Below are positions 8,464-16,412 of a stretch of 64,000 bases of DNA, piece by piece (the first letter of the stretch is position 1; the number at the start of each line of letters is the position of its first letter). The position numbers and the translations under genes were made by a program. The notes beneath the pieces were generated by a model. That model saw nothing but the letters and a program-made list of their open reading frames with translations. It searched no databases and was not told the origin of the DNA. The DNA comes from Pseudorhizobium tarimense (lineage in GTDB: Bacteria > Pseudomonadota > Alphaproteobacteria > Rhizobiales > Rhizobiaceae). Location of the stretch: positions 230,946 through 294,945 of the forward strand of contig NZ_JALJRA010000003.1 in assembly GCF_022968135.1 (NCBI RefSeq). Reading direction: 5' to 3'.

Positions 8464-9449
8464 CAGTAGGTCACCAGTGCCTTGAGAAAACCATCGGGAC
8501 GGTCGCGGGTGGTATCCAGCGCTACGTCCAGCTGCTCCAGCGGAAAGCGATTGGTGTAGAGAGAAGATGGATCGAGCCGACCGCTGGCGACTGCTTCAAC
8601 CGCGTCCCGAATGCCCCGGATGTATTCGGCGGGATCGCGCTCGTGGGCGTTGATCACGTCGAGGCCGCGCCAGTTCCACAACTGCATGTTCACCTGGCGG
8701 GCACCGTCCTGGTGATAGCCGGCGACGACGAGGCGTCCACGTTCCTTAGTCAGTTCCGCGGCGAGATCGAGCGGCCACTGCTTGCCCACCGCTTCGATGA
8801 CACAGTCGCACATCTTCTCATCTGTCAGGCGCTTTACTTCCTCGATGATCTGCCAGTGATCTTCCATCGGGATGCACTCGGCCGCACCCATGCAACGCGC
8901 GACGTCCAGCGAAAACGGGCGGCGGGAAATGGCGATCACCCGCGCACCGGCAGCGGTTGCGAGCTGGGTCAGCAGCGCGCCGAGGAACCCGATTCCGATG
9001 ATGGCGACCGTCTGCCCGGCATGAATGTTGCTTCGGCGGAAAATGTTCATCGCGCAGCCGAGGGGTTCGCCCGGGAACGGCATCCCATCAAGTTCGGCGG
9101 GAAGGGGGACCACCTTATCAGCGTCGGCAATGTCGTGTGTCGCATAGGCATGGAAGGAGAGGGCTGCGACACGGTCGCCCGCTCTCAGTCCTTCGACACC
9201 CTCGCCAACCTCGTCAATATGTCCCCAGCCTTCGTGGCCGAGCCCGCCGGGCTCGGTGGGGAACTGCATCCACTCCGGTCCCGCCCATGGCGTCAGGTTG
9301 GACGCACACACGCCGCAGCCTTCCAGCTTGATCCTTACCTGACCATGTCCGGGTTGCGGCAGTGGCCTTTTCTCGGTTACCATCGTCCCTGGTCCGGTGA
9401 TGATGGCAGCCTTCATGAGGCTGGTGTCGGTCATGGTCATCACATTCAT
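8463..9449 (-). CDS. Zinc-type alcohol/sugar dehydrogenase (MDR superfamily)
   Basis: A 328-residue medium-chain dehydrogenase. It shows CGVCASNL in the catalytic-zinc region, GHEGWGHI after it, and a Rossmann glycine motif in VAIIGIGFLGAL (about 150-161). The structural-zinc four-cysteine loop is absent, as in several sugar and threonine dehydrogenase relatives. A GAGGGAG ribosome site precedes the ATG at 9449. It is the first gene of the minus-strand arm, expressed from an EcfG-type promoter, with the Gfo/Idh/MocA gene next. Its place beside sugar-nucleotide genes suggests oxidation of a sugar or polyol; the substrate is not readable from sequence. Confidence 0.88.
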   Translation of the reverse strand: MNVMTMTDTSLMKAAIITGPGTMVTEKRPLPQPGHGQVRIKLEGCGVCASNLTPWAGPEWMQFPTEPGGLGHEGWGHIDEVGEGVEGLRAGDRVAALSFHAYATHDIADADKVVPLPAELDGMPFPGEPLGCAMNIFRRSNIHAGQTVAIIGIGFLGALLTQLATAAGARVIAISRRPFSLDVARCMGAAECIPMEDHWQIIEEVKRLTDEKMCDCVIEAVGKQWPLDLAAELTKERGRLVVAGYHQDGARQVNMQLWNWRGLDVINAHERDPAEYIRGIRDAVEAVASGRLDPSSLYTNRFPLEQLDVALDTTRDRPDGFLKALVTY

Positions 9450-9516
9450 CTTCGCGTGTCTCCCTCATTGAATGCAGGCTGCCGCGCCTCTGCAGCAGGC
9501 GCAGCATCGGGGCTTT

Positions 9517-9541
9517 AACTCCGCGCAGGAGGAGGAGTTCC
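9517..9541 (-). promoter_or_regulatory. EcfG/RpoE2-type stress promoter of the dehydrogenase arm
   Basis: Minus strand: GGAAC (9541-9537), 17 bases, GTT (9519-9517). The expected transcription start near 9510 gives a leader of about 60 bases to the dehydrogenase ATG. It is the outward partner of the plus-strand promoter at 9873. Confidence 0.65.
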
Positions 9542-9872
9542 TGAAGAAGATGAAGAAGATGATGATGATGCTGGGCTTCCAAACCCTCTCCACATCGACC
9601 TCGCTGCCCCGCGCGAATCTGCGTTCGCTACGACGCATGCGCGAAGGGGGCATGCCAACGTTTTGCCTTCGAAGACATTGGCAAGAGGGCAAGCCGCCCT
9701 ATCGTTGAAACCGGAGCCGCGCTTACCGCGTCGTGCGAGGTCACACCCCTCGGTGTCGTCCCCGCTTGCTGCAGACGCGTTCGCCAGCGTCGATGCAGTT
9801 CAACAGGTTTCCCGCCAAAACTGGTCGCGGACCGTTGATGAAGACATTGATGACAAAGATGTTCTTGAAGAA
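9542..9872. other. Noncoding stretch between divergent stress promoters
   Basis: These 331 bases lie between the two promoters of the polysaccharide locus. They include a purine-rich run of GAAGAAGATG-type repeats near 9541-9570. Short open frames exist, but none has a convincing start or family pattern. No tRNA, hairpin terminator or long repeat is evident. The space is large enough for regulator binding, but I see no clear operator. Confidence 0.5.
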
Positions 9873-9897
9873 GGAACTTTTCGCTGGCGCACGGGTT
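9873..9897 (+). promoter_or_regulatory. EcfG/RpoE2-type stress promoter of the glycan operon
   Basis: GGAAC (9873-9877), 17 bases, GTT (9895-9897). The predicted start near 9904 leaves a leader of about 36 bases before the ATG at 9940. This argues against the longer upstream starts for the first epimerase gene. Confidence 0.7.
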
Positions 9898-9939
9898 CAC
9901 ATCGCAAATCGCAATTTTGTTCCAGCCAAGAGTGATCAC

Positions 9940-11046
9940 ATGTCAACAATTCTAGTAACGGGTGGGTGCGGGTTCATCGGCCGCCACGTGGCCGAGGAGC
10001 TTCTTGCCGCGGGGTACCAGGTGCGCATCCTTGACGCCATGATCGAACAGGTTCACGCGGATGCGGAAGCCGACGTTCCGGAACAGGCAGAGGTCATCCG
10101 CGCCGACGTTCGCGACAAGGATGCCGTGACGCAGGCACTGCAGGGCGTCGACGGGGTGGTCCACCTTGCGGCCGAAGTCGGCGTGGGTCAGTCGATGTAC
10201 GAGATCGCCCGCTATGTCGGCGGCAACGACCTCGGAACAGCCGTGCTACTGGAGGCGATGATCGGCCTGCCGGTCCGCCGCATTGTCGTGGCATCCTCGA
10301 TGAGCGTCTACGGCGAAGGACTTTATGCAACCGACAACGGTGAGCCGATCGGCTTCATCCGCCGCAAGCCCGCACAGGTTCGGCAGGGCCGCTGGGAGCC
10401 GCAAGGCCCAAATGGCGAGACGCTGACGCCGATCGCGACAGACGAGAACAAGCCGGTCGATCTTGCTTCCATCTATGCGCTGACCAAGTATGCGCAGGAG
10501 AAGCAGGTGTTGATCTTCGGCGAGGCCTACAACGTGGAGGCGGTGGCGCTTCGCCTGTTCAACGTGTACGGCGCCGGCCAGGCGCTCTCCAATCCCTACA
10601 CCGGGGTTCTTGCGAATTTCGCATCGCGGCTTGCCAACAATCAGCCGCCGACGATCTTCGAGGACGGCCAGCAGCGCCGCGATTTCGTCCATGTCCGCGA
10701 TGTCGCCCGCGCCTTCCGGCTGGCACTGGAACAGCCGAGCGCGAACGGCCACGTGATCAATATCGGCAGCGGCCAAGCCTACACCGTCGAGGAGGTCGCC
10801 ACGCTGCTCGCGGAGGCCATGGGGGTTCCCGAGATCAAGCCGGAGATCATGAACAAGGCGCGCTCCGGCGATATCCGCAACTGCTTTGCAGACATTTCGA
10901 AGGCGCGCGATCTCCTCGGCTTTAAGCCGCAATACAAGCTGGAACATTCGCTGGGTCCGTTCGTGGAGTGGGTGCGCGGCACCGGCGCAATCGACCGCGG
11001 CGCAGAGATGCGTCGCCAGCTTGAAGAGCGGGGACTGGTATCATGA
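9940..11046 (+). CDS. NAD-dependent sugar-nucleotide epimerase/dehydratase
   Basis: A 368-residue short-chain dehydrogenase of the extended (epimerase) class. The NAD motif is TGGCGFIG (7-14) and the catalytic pair is Y179/K183 in YALTK. SSMSVYG supplies the active-site serine region, and RRDFVHVRDVA is the usual late motif. It likely acts on a UDP-, GDP- or dTDP-sugar; the insert at about 135-165 recalls dTDP-rhamnose or UDP-glucose epimerase relatives, but the substrate is open. The start at 9940 fits the promoter 43 bases upstream, although the ribosome site (AAGAG) is weak. It overlaps the next gene through ATGA. Confidence 0.85.
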   Translation: MSTILVTGGCGFIGRHVAEELLAAGYQVRILDAMIEQVHADAEADVPEQAEVIRADVRDKDAVTQALQGVDGVVHLAAEVGVGQSMYEIARYVGGNDLGTAVLLEAMIGLPVRRIVVASSMSVYGEGLYATDNGEPIGFIRRKPAQVRQGRWEPQGPNGETLTPIATDENKPVDLASIYALTKYAQEKQVLIFGEAYNVEAVALRLFNVYGAGQALSNPYTGVLANFASRLANNQPPTIFEDGQQRRDFVHVRDVARAFRLALEQPSANGHVINIGSGQAYTVEEVATLLAEAMGVPEIKPEIMNKARSGDIRNCFADISKARDLLGFKPQYKLEHSLGPFVEWVRGTGAIDRGAEMRRQLEERGLVS

Positions 11047-13082
11047 GCAAATCGGACACTTCGGCCAGCAGCATCGGGTCGAAGCAGTTCGGCTTTGTCG
11101 AATGGTTTCGGCCGGGAGAATACGAGCGGACGGAGGAGGTGTTGCCGCGCCTGCTCTCGTCGGGCGCATCCTATCTGAGGACGCATCTGTCCTGGGCTGA
11201 ATATCTGGCCCCGGGTGGCGAGGAGTGGTTCGACTGGCTGATCCCGCAGATCGGCTCGAAAATCGACCTGTTGCCCTGTGTTCATTACACCCCACCCTCG
11301 ATGTCGCGAACGGGCCGTGCATCCGGCGCGCCGAAGGACCTGAAGTCCTACGCCGATTTCATCGATCACGTGCTGACGCGCTACGGCAAGCATTTCCGCC
11401 ACATCGAGTTGTGGAACGAGCCGAACAATCTTCTCGACTGGGACTGGCGCGAGGACGGCGACTTCCAGCTGTTCTGCGAGATGGTGGGTGGCGCCGCCTA
11501 TTGGGCCCAGCAGCGCGGCTTCAAGCCAGTCCTCGGCGGCCCTTGCCCCTTCGACCCTTACTGGCTGAACCTGATGGGCGAGCGCGGCGTGCTGGGTGTG
11601 GTCGATGCCGTTGGTTTCCATGGTTTCCCAGGCACCTGGGACAGTGAGGAAGGCAGCTGGGGCGGCTGGGACATGCATCTGGGCGAGATGCGCCGCATCC
11701 TCGACCGCTACAATGCGAAGACCGAGATCTGGGTGACCGAAACCGGCTATTCGACCTGGCGCAAGGACGAGATGGAGCAGGTTCGTCGATTTGCGAAGGC
11801 GCTCGAGGTGCCGGCGGACCGCCTCTACTGGTATGCTTGGGCCGACGTGCCACCGAATGTCGCAGTCCAGGAAGGTCTCTGGTTCGACCCGCGTCACTAT
11901 CACCTCGGCGCGGAGACCCATGACGGACAGCCAAAACTTCTCGCCCGTCTTCTGACAGAGGGGGGCGTCGAGCGTGTGCGCGAGGTGACAGAGTTCCCGG
12001 CGCCTCGCATCGCCAATGGCGCTGCCCCGATCGTCATCACGGGCGGCAGCGGCTTCATTGGGTCCAATCTCGCCGACAGCTTCCTGAGTGAGGGCGCGGA
12101 TGTCGTTATTCTGGACAACCTCGGCCGGCCGGGCGTCGACCAAAACCTTGCGTGGTTGAGGGAGCGTCACGGCGAGCGGGTGCATCCTTATCTGGCCGAC
12201 ATCCGTGACATGCGCGGGATCGAAGCTGCCTTTACCGATGCCAAGGCGGTCTTCCATCTGGCAGCACAGACGGCGGTGACGACGAGCCTTGTCCACCCGA
12301 TCGATGACTTCGAGGCCAATGCCCGTGGCACCATCAATGTCCTTGAGGCCGTCCGAAAGGCCGGCAAGCAGGCGCCGGTGATCTTCGCCAGCACCAACAA
12401 GGTCTACGGTGCACTGGAAGACCTCCAGATGCTGGAGCTGGACGACCGGTACATTCCGGCAGACGAGGCAATCAGGGCGCACGGCATCGATGAGCAGCGG
12501 CCGCTTTCCTTCTGCACGCCTTACGGCTGCTCCAAGGGGGTCGCCGATCAGTATGTGTTGGACTACGCCAAGTCCTTTGACATCCCGAGTGCGGTGCTCC
12601 GGATGAGCTGCATCTACGGGCCGCGTCAGTTCGGTACGGAGGACCAGGGCTGGGTTGCCCATTTCCTGATCCGTGCTCTGGCTGGCGATGCGATCTCGGT
12701 CTATGGCGACGGCAAGCAGGTTCGAGACATTCTTCATGTCGACGATGCCGTGGCCGCCTACCGTGCCGCCCTCGGCTCCATCGAGCAGGTGAGGGGACGC
12801 GTCTTCAACCTCGGCGGCGGCCCGCATAACTCCGTGAGCATTCTGGGTGTGCTTCGCGAGATCGAGAAGCTGACCGGCCATCCGTTGCAGACGTCATTCG
12901 GCCCTTGGCGCGCCGGCGATCAGTTCTTCTTCGTCGCCGATACGCGGAAGCTCGAGCGCGATCTCGGCTGGCAGGCGAGGGTGCGCTGGCGGAGCGGCAT
13001 GCGCCACCTGGCTGAGTGGTTGGTCGAGCATCGCTTCGGCGGACGTCCCATCCTCAGCGAACAGAAGAGGATCCCGGCGTGA
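11043..13082 (+). CDS. Fusion of a glycoside-hydrolase-like domain and a sugar epimerase
   Basis: A 679-residue two-domain protein. Residues 1 to about 315 form a TIM-barrel glycosidase-like domain with WNEPNN (acid/base E126) and WVTETGYS (candidate nucleophile E233), as in clan GH-A enzymes such as beta-xylosidases. Residues about 328-675 form an NAD-dependent epimerase with GGSGFIGSN (334-342), STNKVYG (450-456) and Y494/K498 in YGCSK, closest in style to CDP-paratose 2-epimerase. No signal peptide is seen, so both halves should act in the cytosol. The gene overlaps both neighbours by four bases. Both catalytic sets look intact, so the fusion is likely functional. Confidence 0.85.
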   Translation: MSKSDTSASSIGSKQFGFVEWFRPGEYERTEEVLPRLLSSGASYLRTHLSWAEYLAPGGEEWFDWLIPQIGSKIDLLPCVHYTPPSMSRTGRASGAPKDLKSYADFIDHVLTRYGKHFRHIELWNEPNNLLDWDWREDGDFQLFCEMVGGAAYWAQQRGFKPVLGGPCPFDPYWLNLMGERGVLGVVDAVGFHGFPGTWDSEEGSWGGWDMHLGEMRRILDRYNAKTEIWVTETGYSTWRKDEMEQVRRFAKALEVPADRLYWYAWADVPPNVAVQEGLWFDPRHYHLGAETHDGQPKLLARLLTEGGVERVREVTEFPAPRIANGAAPIVITGGSGFIGSNLADSFLSEGADVVILDNLGRPGVDQNLAWLRERHGERVHPYLADIRDMRGIEAAFTDAKAVFHLAAQTAVTTSLVHPIDDFEANARGTINVLEAVRKAGKQAPVIFASTNKVYGALEDLQMLELDDRYIPADEAIRAHGIDEQRPLSFCTPYGCSKGVADQYVLDYAKSFDIPSAVLRMSCIYGPRQFGTEDQGWVAHFLIRALAGDAISVYGDGKQVRDILHVDDAVAAYRAALGSIEQVRGRVFNLGGGPHNSVSILGVLREIEKLTGHPLQTSFGPWRAGDQFFFVADTRKLERDLGWQARVRWRSGMRHLAEWLVEHRFGGRPILSEQKRIPA

Positions 13083-14194
13083 CGCAGCAGATGCCTTCCC
13101 TGAACGGCATGCGGCTTCTCATGACGGTCGACGCGATCGGCGGCGTCTGGCGCTACGCGATGGATCTGGCGTCCGGCCTGCGGCGGCTTGGGGTGGAGAC
13201 ATTGTTCGTCTGCCTCGGCCCGGCGCCCTCGGACGATAAGGTGGAGGAGGCGAGCCGGATCGGTCGGCTGGTCCACCTCGACGCTCCACTGGACTGGCTG
13301 GCAGCAGACAGGCAAGCGCTTGCAGATCTACCGGCTCGCATTGCAAAACTGGGCTGCCGCGAGCGGGCAGAAGTCCTTCATCTGAACCTCCCGTCACAAG
13401 CTGCAGATATCGCCACAGATATTCCAGTTGTGACCGTTTCGCATTCCTGTGTCGTCACCTGGTTTTCAGGCGTCCGCAACACCTCGGTGCCGGAGGATTG
13501 GCGGTGGCAGCAGGAATTGAACCGTGCAGGCTTCGACCACGCCGCTGTCGTTGTTTCACCCAGCGCGAGCCATGCAGCAATGCTGGACGCTGCCTATGGC
13601 ACGATCCCTCAGTTGAGGGTCGTCTATAATGGCAGCCGCCTCGAAAACGCTTTAGCGGAAAAGCAGGATCTCGTCTTTGCCGCCGGCCGTTGGTGGGATG
13701 ACGGCAAGAACGGCGCAGTTCTGGAAGAGGCCGCGCCCTTAATCCGCTGGCCGCTGCTGATGGCGGGTGCAAATGCCGGGCCGAATGGCCAGCATCTGCT
13801 GATCGAGCACGCGCTGCATCGAGGAGAGCTCACGCACTCGCAGACCGTCTCGCTGATGCGCGAAGCGAAGATCGTCGTCTCCCCCTCGGTCTACGAGCCA
13901 TTCGGTCTTGCGCCGCTGGAGGCGGCGCGCGCTGGCGCAGCACTCGTTCTCTCGGACATCCCGACTTATCGCGAGCTTTGGTCAGACTGCGCATGCTTCT
14001 TCGATCCGCACGATCCCCAGGCACTTGCCGCCGCCGTCAACCGGTTGGGGGAGGATGCCGACCTGCGCGCCGGGCTCGCGGTGAAAGCTTACGACCGCTC
14101 TCTCGACTTCACGATTGATGCACAGACGCAGGCGATGGCGAGGATCTACGCCGAACTGCGCACGCAAAACAAAACACTGACTGCCGCGGAGTAG
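13079..14194 (+). CDS. GT4-type glycosyltransferase
   Basis: A 371-residue GT-B glycosyltransferase. The C-terminal nucleotide-sugar domain has the EX7E motif in EPFGLAPLE (E273 and E281), typical of family GT4. The N-terminal acceptor domain begins with MRLLMTVDAIGGVWRYAMDL. The start is the GTG at 13079, which overlaps the previous stop as GTGA and has an AGAGG site upstream; a longer frame from 13016 lies inside the preceding gene. No membrane helix is evident, so it is probably a soluble or peripheral enzyme. Donor and acceptor are unknown; UDP-xylose from the decarboxylase in the same operon is one candidate donor. Confidence 0.85.
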   Translation: MTQQMPSLNGMRLLMTVDAIGGVWRYAMDLASGLRRLGVETLFVCLGPAPSDDKVEEASRIGRLVHLDAPLDWLAADRQALADLPARIAKLGCRERAEVLHLNLPSQAADIATDIPVVTVSHSCVVTWFSGVRNTSVPEDWRWQQELNRAGFDHAAVVVSPSASHAAMLDAAYGTIPQLRVVYNGSRLENALAEKQDLVFAAGRWWDDGKNGAVLEEAAPLIRWPLLMAGANAGPNGQHLLIEHALHRGELTHSQTVSLMREAKIVVSPSVYEPFGLAPLEAARAGAALVLSDIPTYRELWSDCACFFDPHDPQALAAAVNRLGEDADLRAGLAVKAYDRSLDFTIDAQTQAMARIYAELRTQNKTLTAAE

Positions 14195-14196
14195 AC

Positions 14197-15327
14197 ATGC
14201 GCTTCATCTTCTATACCCACTCGCTCGTTTCCGACTGGAACCACGGGAACGCACATTTCCTGCGCGGCGTGATGCGCGACCTCATCCGCCGCGGGCATGA
14301 GGCCGTCGCTCTGGAACCCGAAGGTGCATGGAGTCGCGAGAATCTTGTTCGCGATCAGGGACAGGCGGCGGTTGATCGCTTCTATGCCACCTTTCCTGAG
14401 TTGAAGAGCGAGATCTATGGCACGCACTTTGACCACGAGGCTGCTCTGGACGGAGCTGACGTGGTCGTTGTCCATGAGTGGACGGATCCTGCGCTGGTCC
14501 AGCGGGTCGGGCAAATCCGTCGTGACGGCGGGCGCTTTACTCTGCTCTTTCACGACACTCACCATCGTGCAGTGTCCGCCGAGGAGGATATCGCCAGCCT
14601 CGACCTCAGCGATTACAACGGCGTGCTCGCCTTTGGCGAAACCTTGCGGGAGCGCTACCTGAAGGCCGGCTGGGGGCGCAACGTCTTCACCTGGCACGAG
14701 GCGGCCGATGCAAGCCTCTTCAAACCCATGCCGGATGTCGGAAAGACCGGAGATCTGATCTGGATCGGAAACTGGGGCGACGGTGAGCGGACGGCCGAGA
14801 TCGCTGAGTTTCTGGTGCGCCCGGCAAAGGAGCTTGCGCTGAGGACGACCGTGCGCGGTGTCCGCTATCCAGAGGCAGCCCTGGCGTCGCTCAGCGATGC
14901 TGGCATCAGTTACGGCGGCTGGATCGCCAATGCCGACGCTCCGCTGGCGTTTGCCCGCCACCGGGTGACCATGCACATCCCGCGGCGGCCTTACGTACAA
15001 AACCTTCCGGGGATCCCGACCATTCGGGTCTTCGAGGCGCTGGCATGCGGGATACCATTGATCTCAGCGCCCTGGGACGACGCCGAGCAGCTCTTCCGCC
15101 CAGCGAAGGATTACCTTGTCGCCCGCAACGGCGATGAAATGAAGCAGAGCCTGAAGCGCGTTCTCGAGGATCGGGAGCTGGCACGTGAGCTATCCCTTTC
15201 CGGGCTGGAGACAATCCGGGCGCGACATACGTGCCGGCACCGGGTGGATGAACTGCTGAGCGTGCTTGCCACCTGCGGCACCGCCGGAGTTACCCGGCAG
15301 ATCGAAACGCCGGAGGCTGCGGAATGA
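14197..15327 (+). CDS. CgeB-like glycosyltransferase, copy 1
   Basis: A 376-residue GT-B protein of the CgeB/DUF3880-like group. Landmarks are MRFIFYTHSLVSDWNHGNAH at the N-terminus, WIGNWGDGERTAEI near the middle and PTIRVFEALACGIPLISAPW near the C-terminus, where the nucleotide-sugar site is expected. A CGGAG ribosome site precedes the ATG. It is the first of three consecutive genes of the same family that share an N-terminal SLVS or SLSS-like motif with N, G and A residues and a C-terminal RVFEA/RLFEA-A-CG motif. It overlaps copy 2 by four bases (ATGA). Sugar specificity unknown. Confidence 0.82.
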   Translation: MRFIFYTHSLVSDWNHGNAHFLRGVMRDLIRRGHEAVALEPEGAWSRENLVRDQGQAAVDRFYATFPELKSEIYGTHFDHEAALDGADVVVVHEWTDPALVQRVGQIRRDGGRFTLLFHDTHHRAVSAEEDIASLDLSDYNGVLAFGETLRERYLKAGWGRNVFTWHEAADASLFKPMPDVGKTGDLIWIGNWGDGERTAEIAEFLVRPAKELALRTTVRGVRYPEAALASLSDAGISYGGWIANADAPLAFARHRVTMHIPRRPYVQNLPGIPTIRVFEALACGIPLISAPWDDAEQLFRPAKDYLVARNGDEMKQSLKRVLEDRELARELSLSGLETIRARHTCRHRVDELLSVLATCGTAGVTRQIETPEAAE

Positions 15328-16412
15328 AGATTGCTTTCTACGGATCAAGCCTGGTTTCAGCCTACTGGAATGGTGCCGCGACCTACTACCGCGGGCTGCT
15401 TCGGGCGCTTGCCGCAAAGGGGTATGACATCACCTTCTACGAGCCTGACGTCTATGACCGACAGAAGAACCGTGACATCGACCCGCCGGAGTGGTGCAAG
15501 GTCGTCGTCTATGACGGCACGATCGATGCGCTGAAGGCGGTGACGGCGGAGGCCGCAGCAGCGGATGTCGTCGTGAAAGCGAGCGGCGTAGGCTTTGAGG
15601 ATGATTTTCTGCTCGAGGACCTGCTGCGCCATGCCAGTGCCGATGCTCTGAAGATCTTCTGGGATGTCGACGCACCGGCTACGCTTGCGGAGGTGCGGGC
15701 GGCGCCCGACCACCCGCTGCGGGCCGCGCTCCAACAGCTGGACATGGTGCTCACCTATGGCGGCGGCGATCCTGTCGTGGACGCCTACCGGTTCATCGGC
15801 GCACGCGATTGTATCCCGATCTACAATGCGCTGGATCCGGACACCCACCATCCTGTGCCGGCGGACCGACGCTTTGGCGCCGACCTCGGCTTTCTCGGAA
15901 ACCGCCTGCCGGATCGCGAAGCTCGCGTCGAGCACTTCTTCCTCGAGCCCGCGGGACGTCTTCCTGACCAGACGTTTCTGCTTGGCGGCTCCGGCTGGCA
16001 AGACAAGCCGATGTCGGGGAACGTGAAGTATACCGGTCACGTCTCGACCCGCGACCACAATGCCTTCAATGTGACGCCCAAGGCGGTGCTCAACATTTCC
16101 CGCGCGAGCATGGCCGAGAACGGGTTCTCCCCCGCGACCCGCGTCTTCGAAGCGGCCGGTGCGGGCGGGTGCCTGATCACCGACTATTGGGAAGGCATCG
16201 AGCTTTTCCTGAAGCCGGACGAAGAAGTGCTGGTTGCCCGCGACGGACAGGACGTGGCGGATATCCTTGCCGATCTCTCGGATGAGCGAGCAGACATGAT
16301 CGGACAGCGGGCACTGCAACGGGTTCTTTCCGAACATACCTACGCTCATCGTGCCCAGACGGTCGACACGCTCTTTCGGCACCATGCGGCGAAACTGGAG
16401 GCGGCCGAATGA
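15324..16412 (+). CDS. CgeB-like glycosyltransferase, copy 2
   Basis: A 362-residue relative of its two neighbours. It starts MKIAFYGSSLVSAYWNGAAT and carries DLGFLGNRLPDREARVEHFF in the middle. The C-terminal domain has SPATRVFEAAGAGGCLITDYW, matching the glycosyl-1-like region seen in the CgeB family. Start and stop overlap both neighbours through ATGA, so translation is coupled across the three copies. The low similarity away from the motifs suggests an old duplication and different sugar specificities, not a recent tandem copy. Confidence 0.82.
   Translation: MKIAFYGSSLVSAYWNGAATYYRGLLRALAAKGYDITFYEPDVYDRQKNRDIDPPEWCKVVVYDGTIDALKAVTAEAAAADVVVKASGVGFEDDFLLEDLLRHASADALKIFWDVDAPATLAEVRAAPDHPLRAALQQLDMVLTYGGGDPVVDAYRFIGARDCIPIYNALDPDTHHPVPADRRFGADLGFLGNRLPDREARVEHFFLEPAGRLPDQTFLLGGSGWQDKPMSGNVKYTGHVSTRDHNAFNVTPKAVLNISRASMAENGFSPATRVFEAAGAGGCLITDYWEGIELFLKPDEEVLVARDGQDVADILADLSDERADMIGQRALQRVLSEHTYAHRAQTVDTLFRHHAAKLEAAE

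Noticed and set aside
9550..9708. A 52-codon frame after AGGAGGAGGAG in the glycan-locus gap
   Set aside because: The purine run overlaps the -35 box of the minus-strand promoter, spacing to the ATG is long, and the sequence is low complexity (repeated Lys and Met).
9838..9939. An upstream start (MKTLMTKMF) for the first epimerase
   Set aside because: It would begin before the predicted promoter at 9873-9897, and the added residues are unlike epimerases.
10779..12881. A 700-codon open frame on the minus strand opposite the epimerase and fusion genes
   Set aside because: It is antisense to two genes with complete family motifs, has no recognisable domain and no ribosome site; long antisense frames are common at this GC content.
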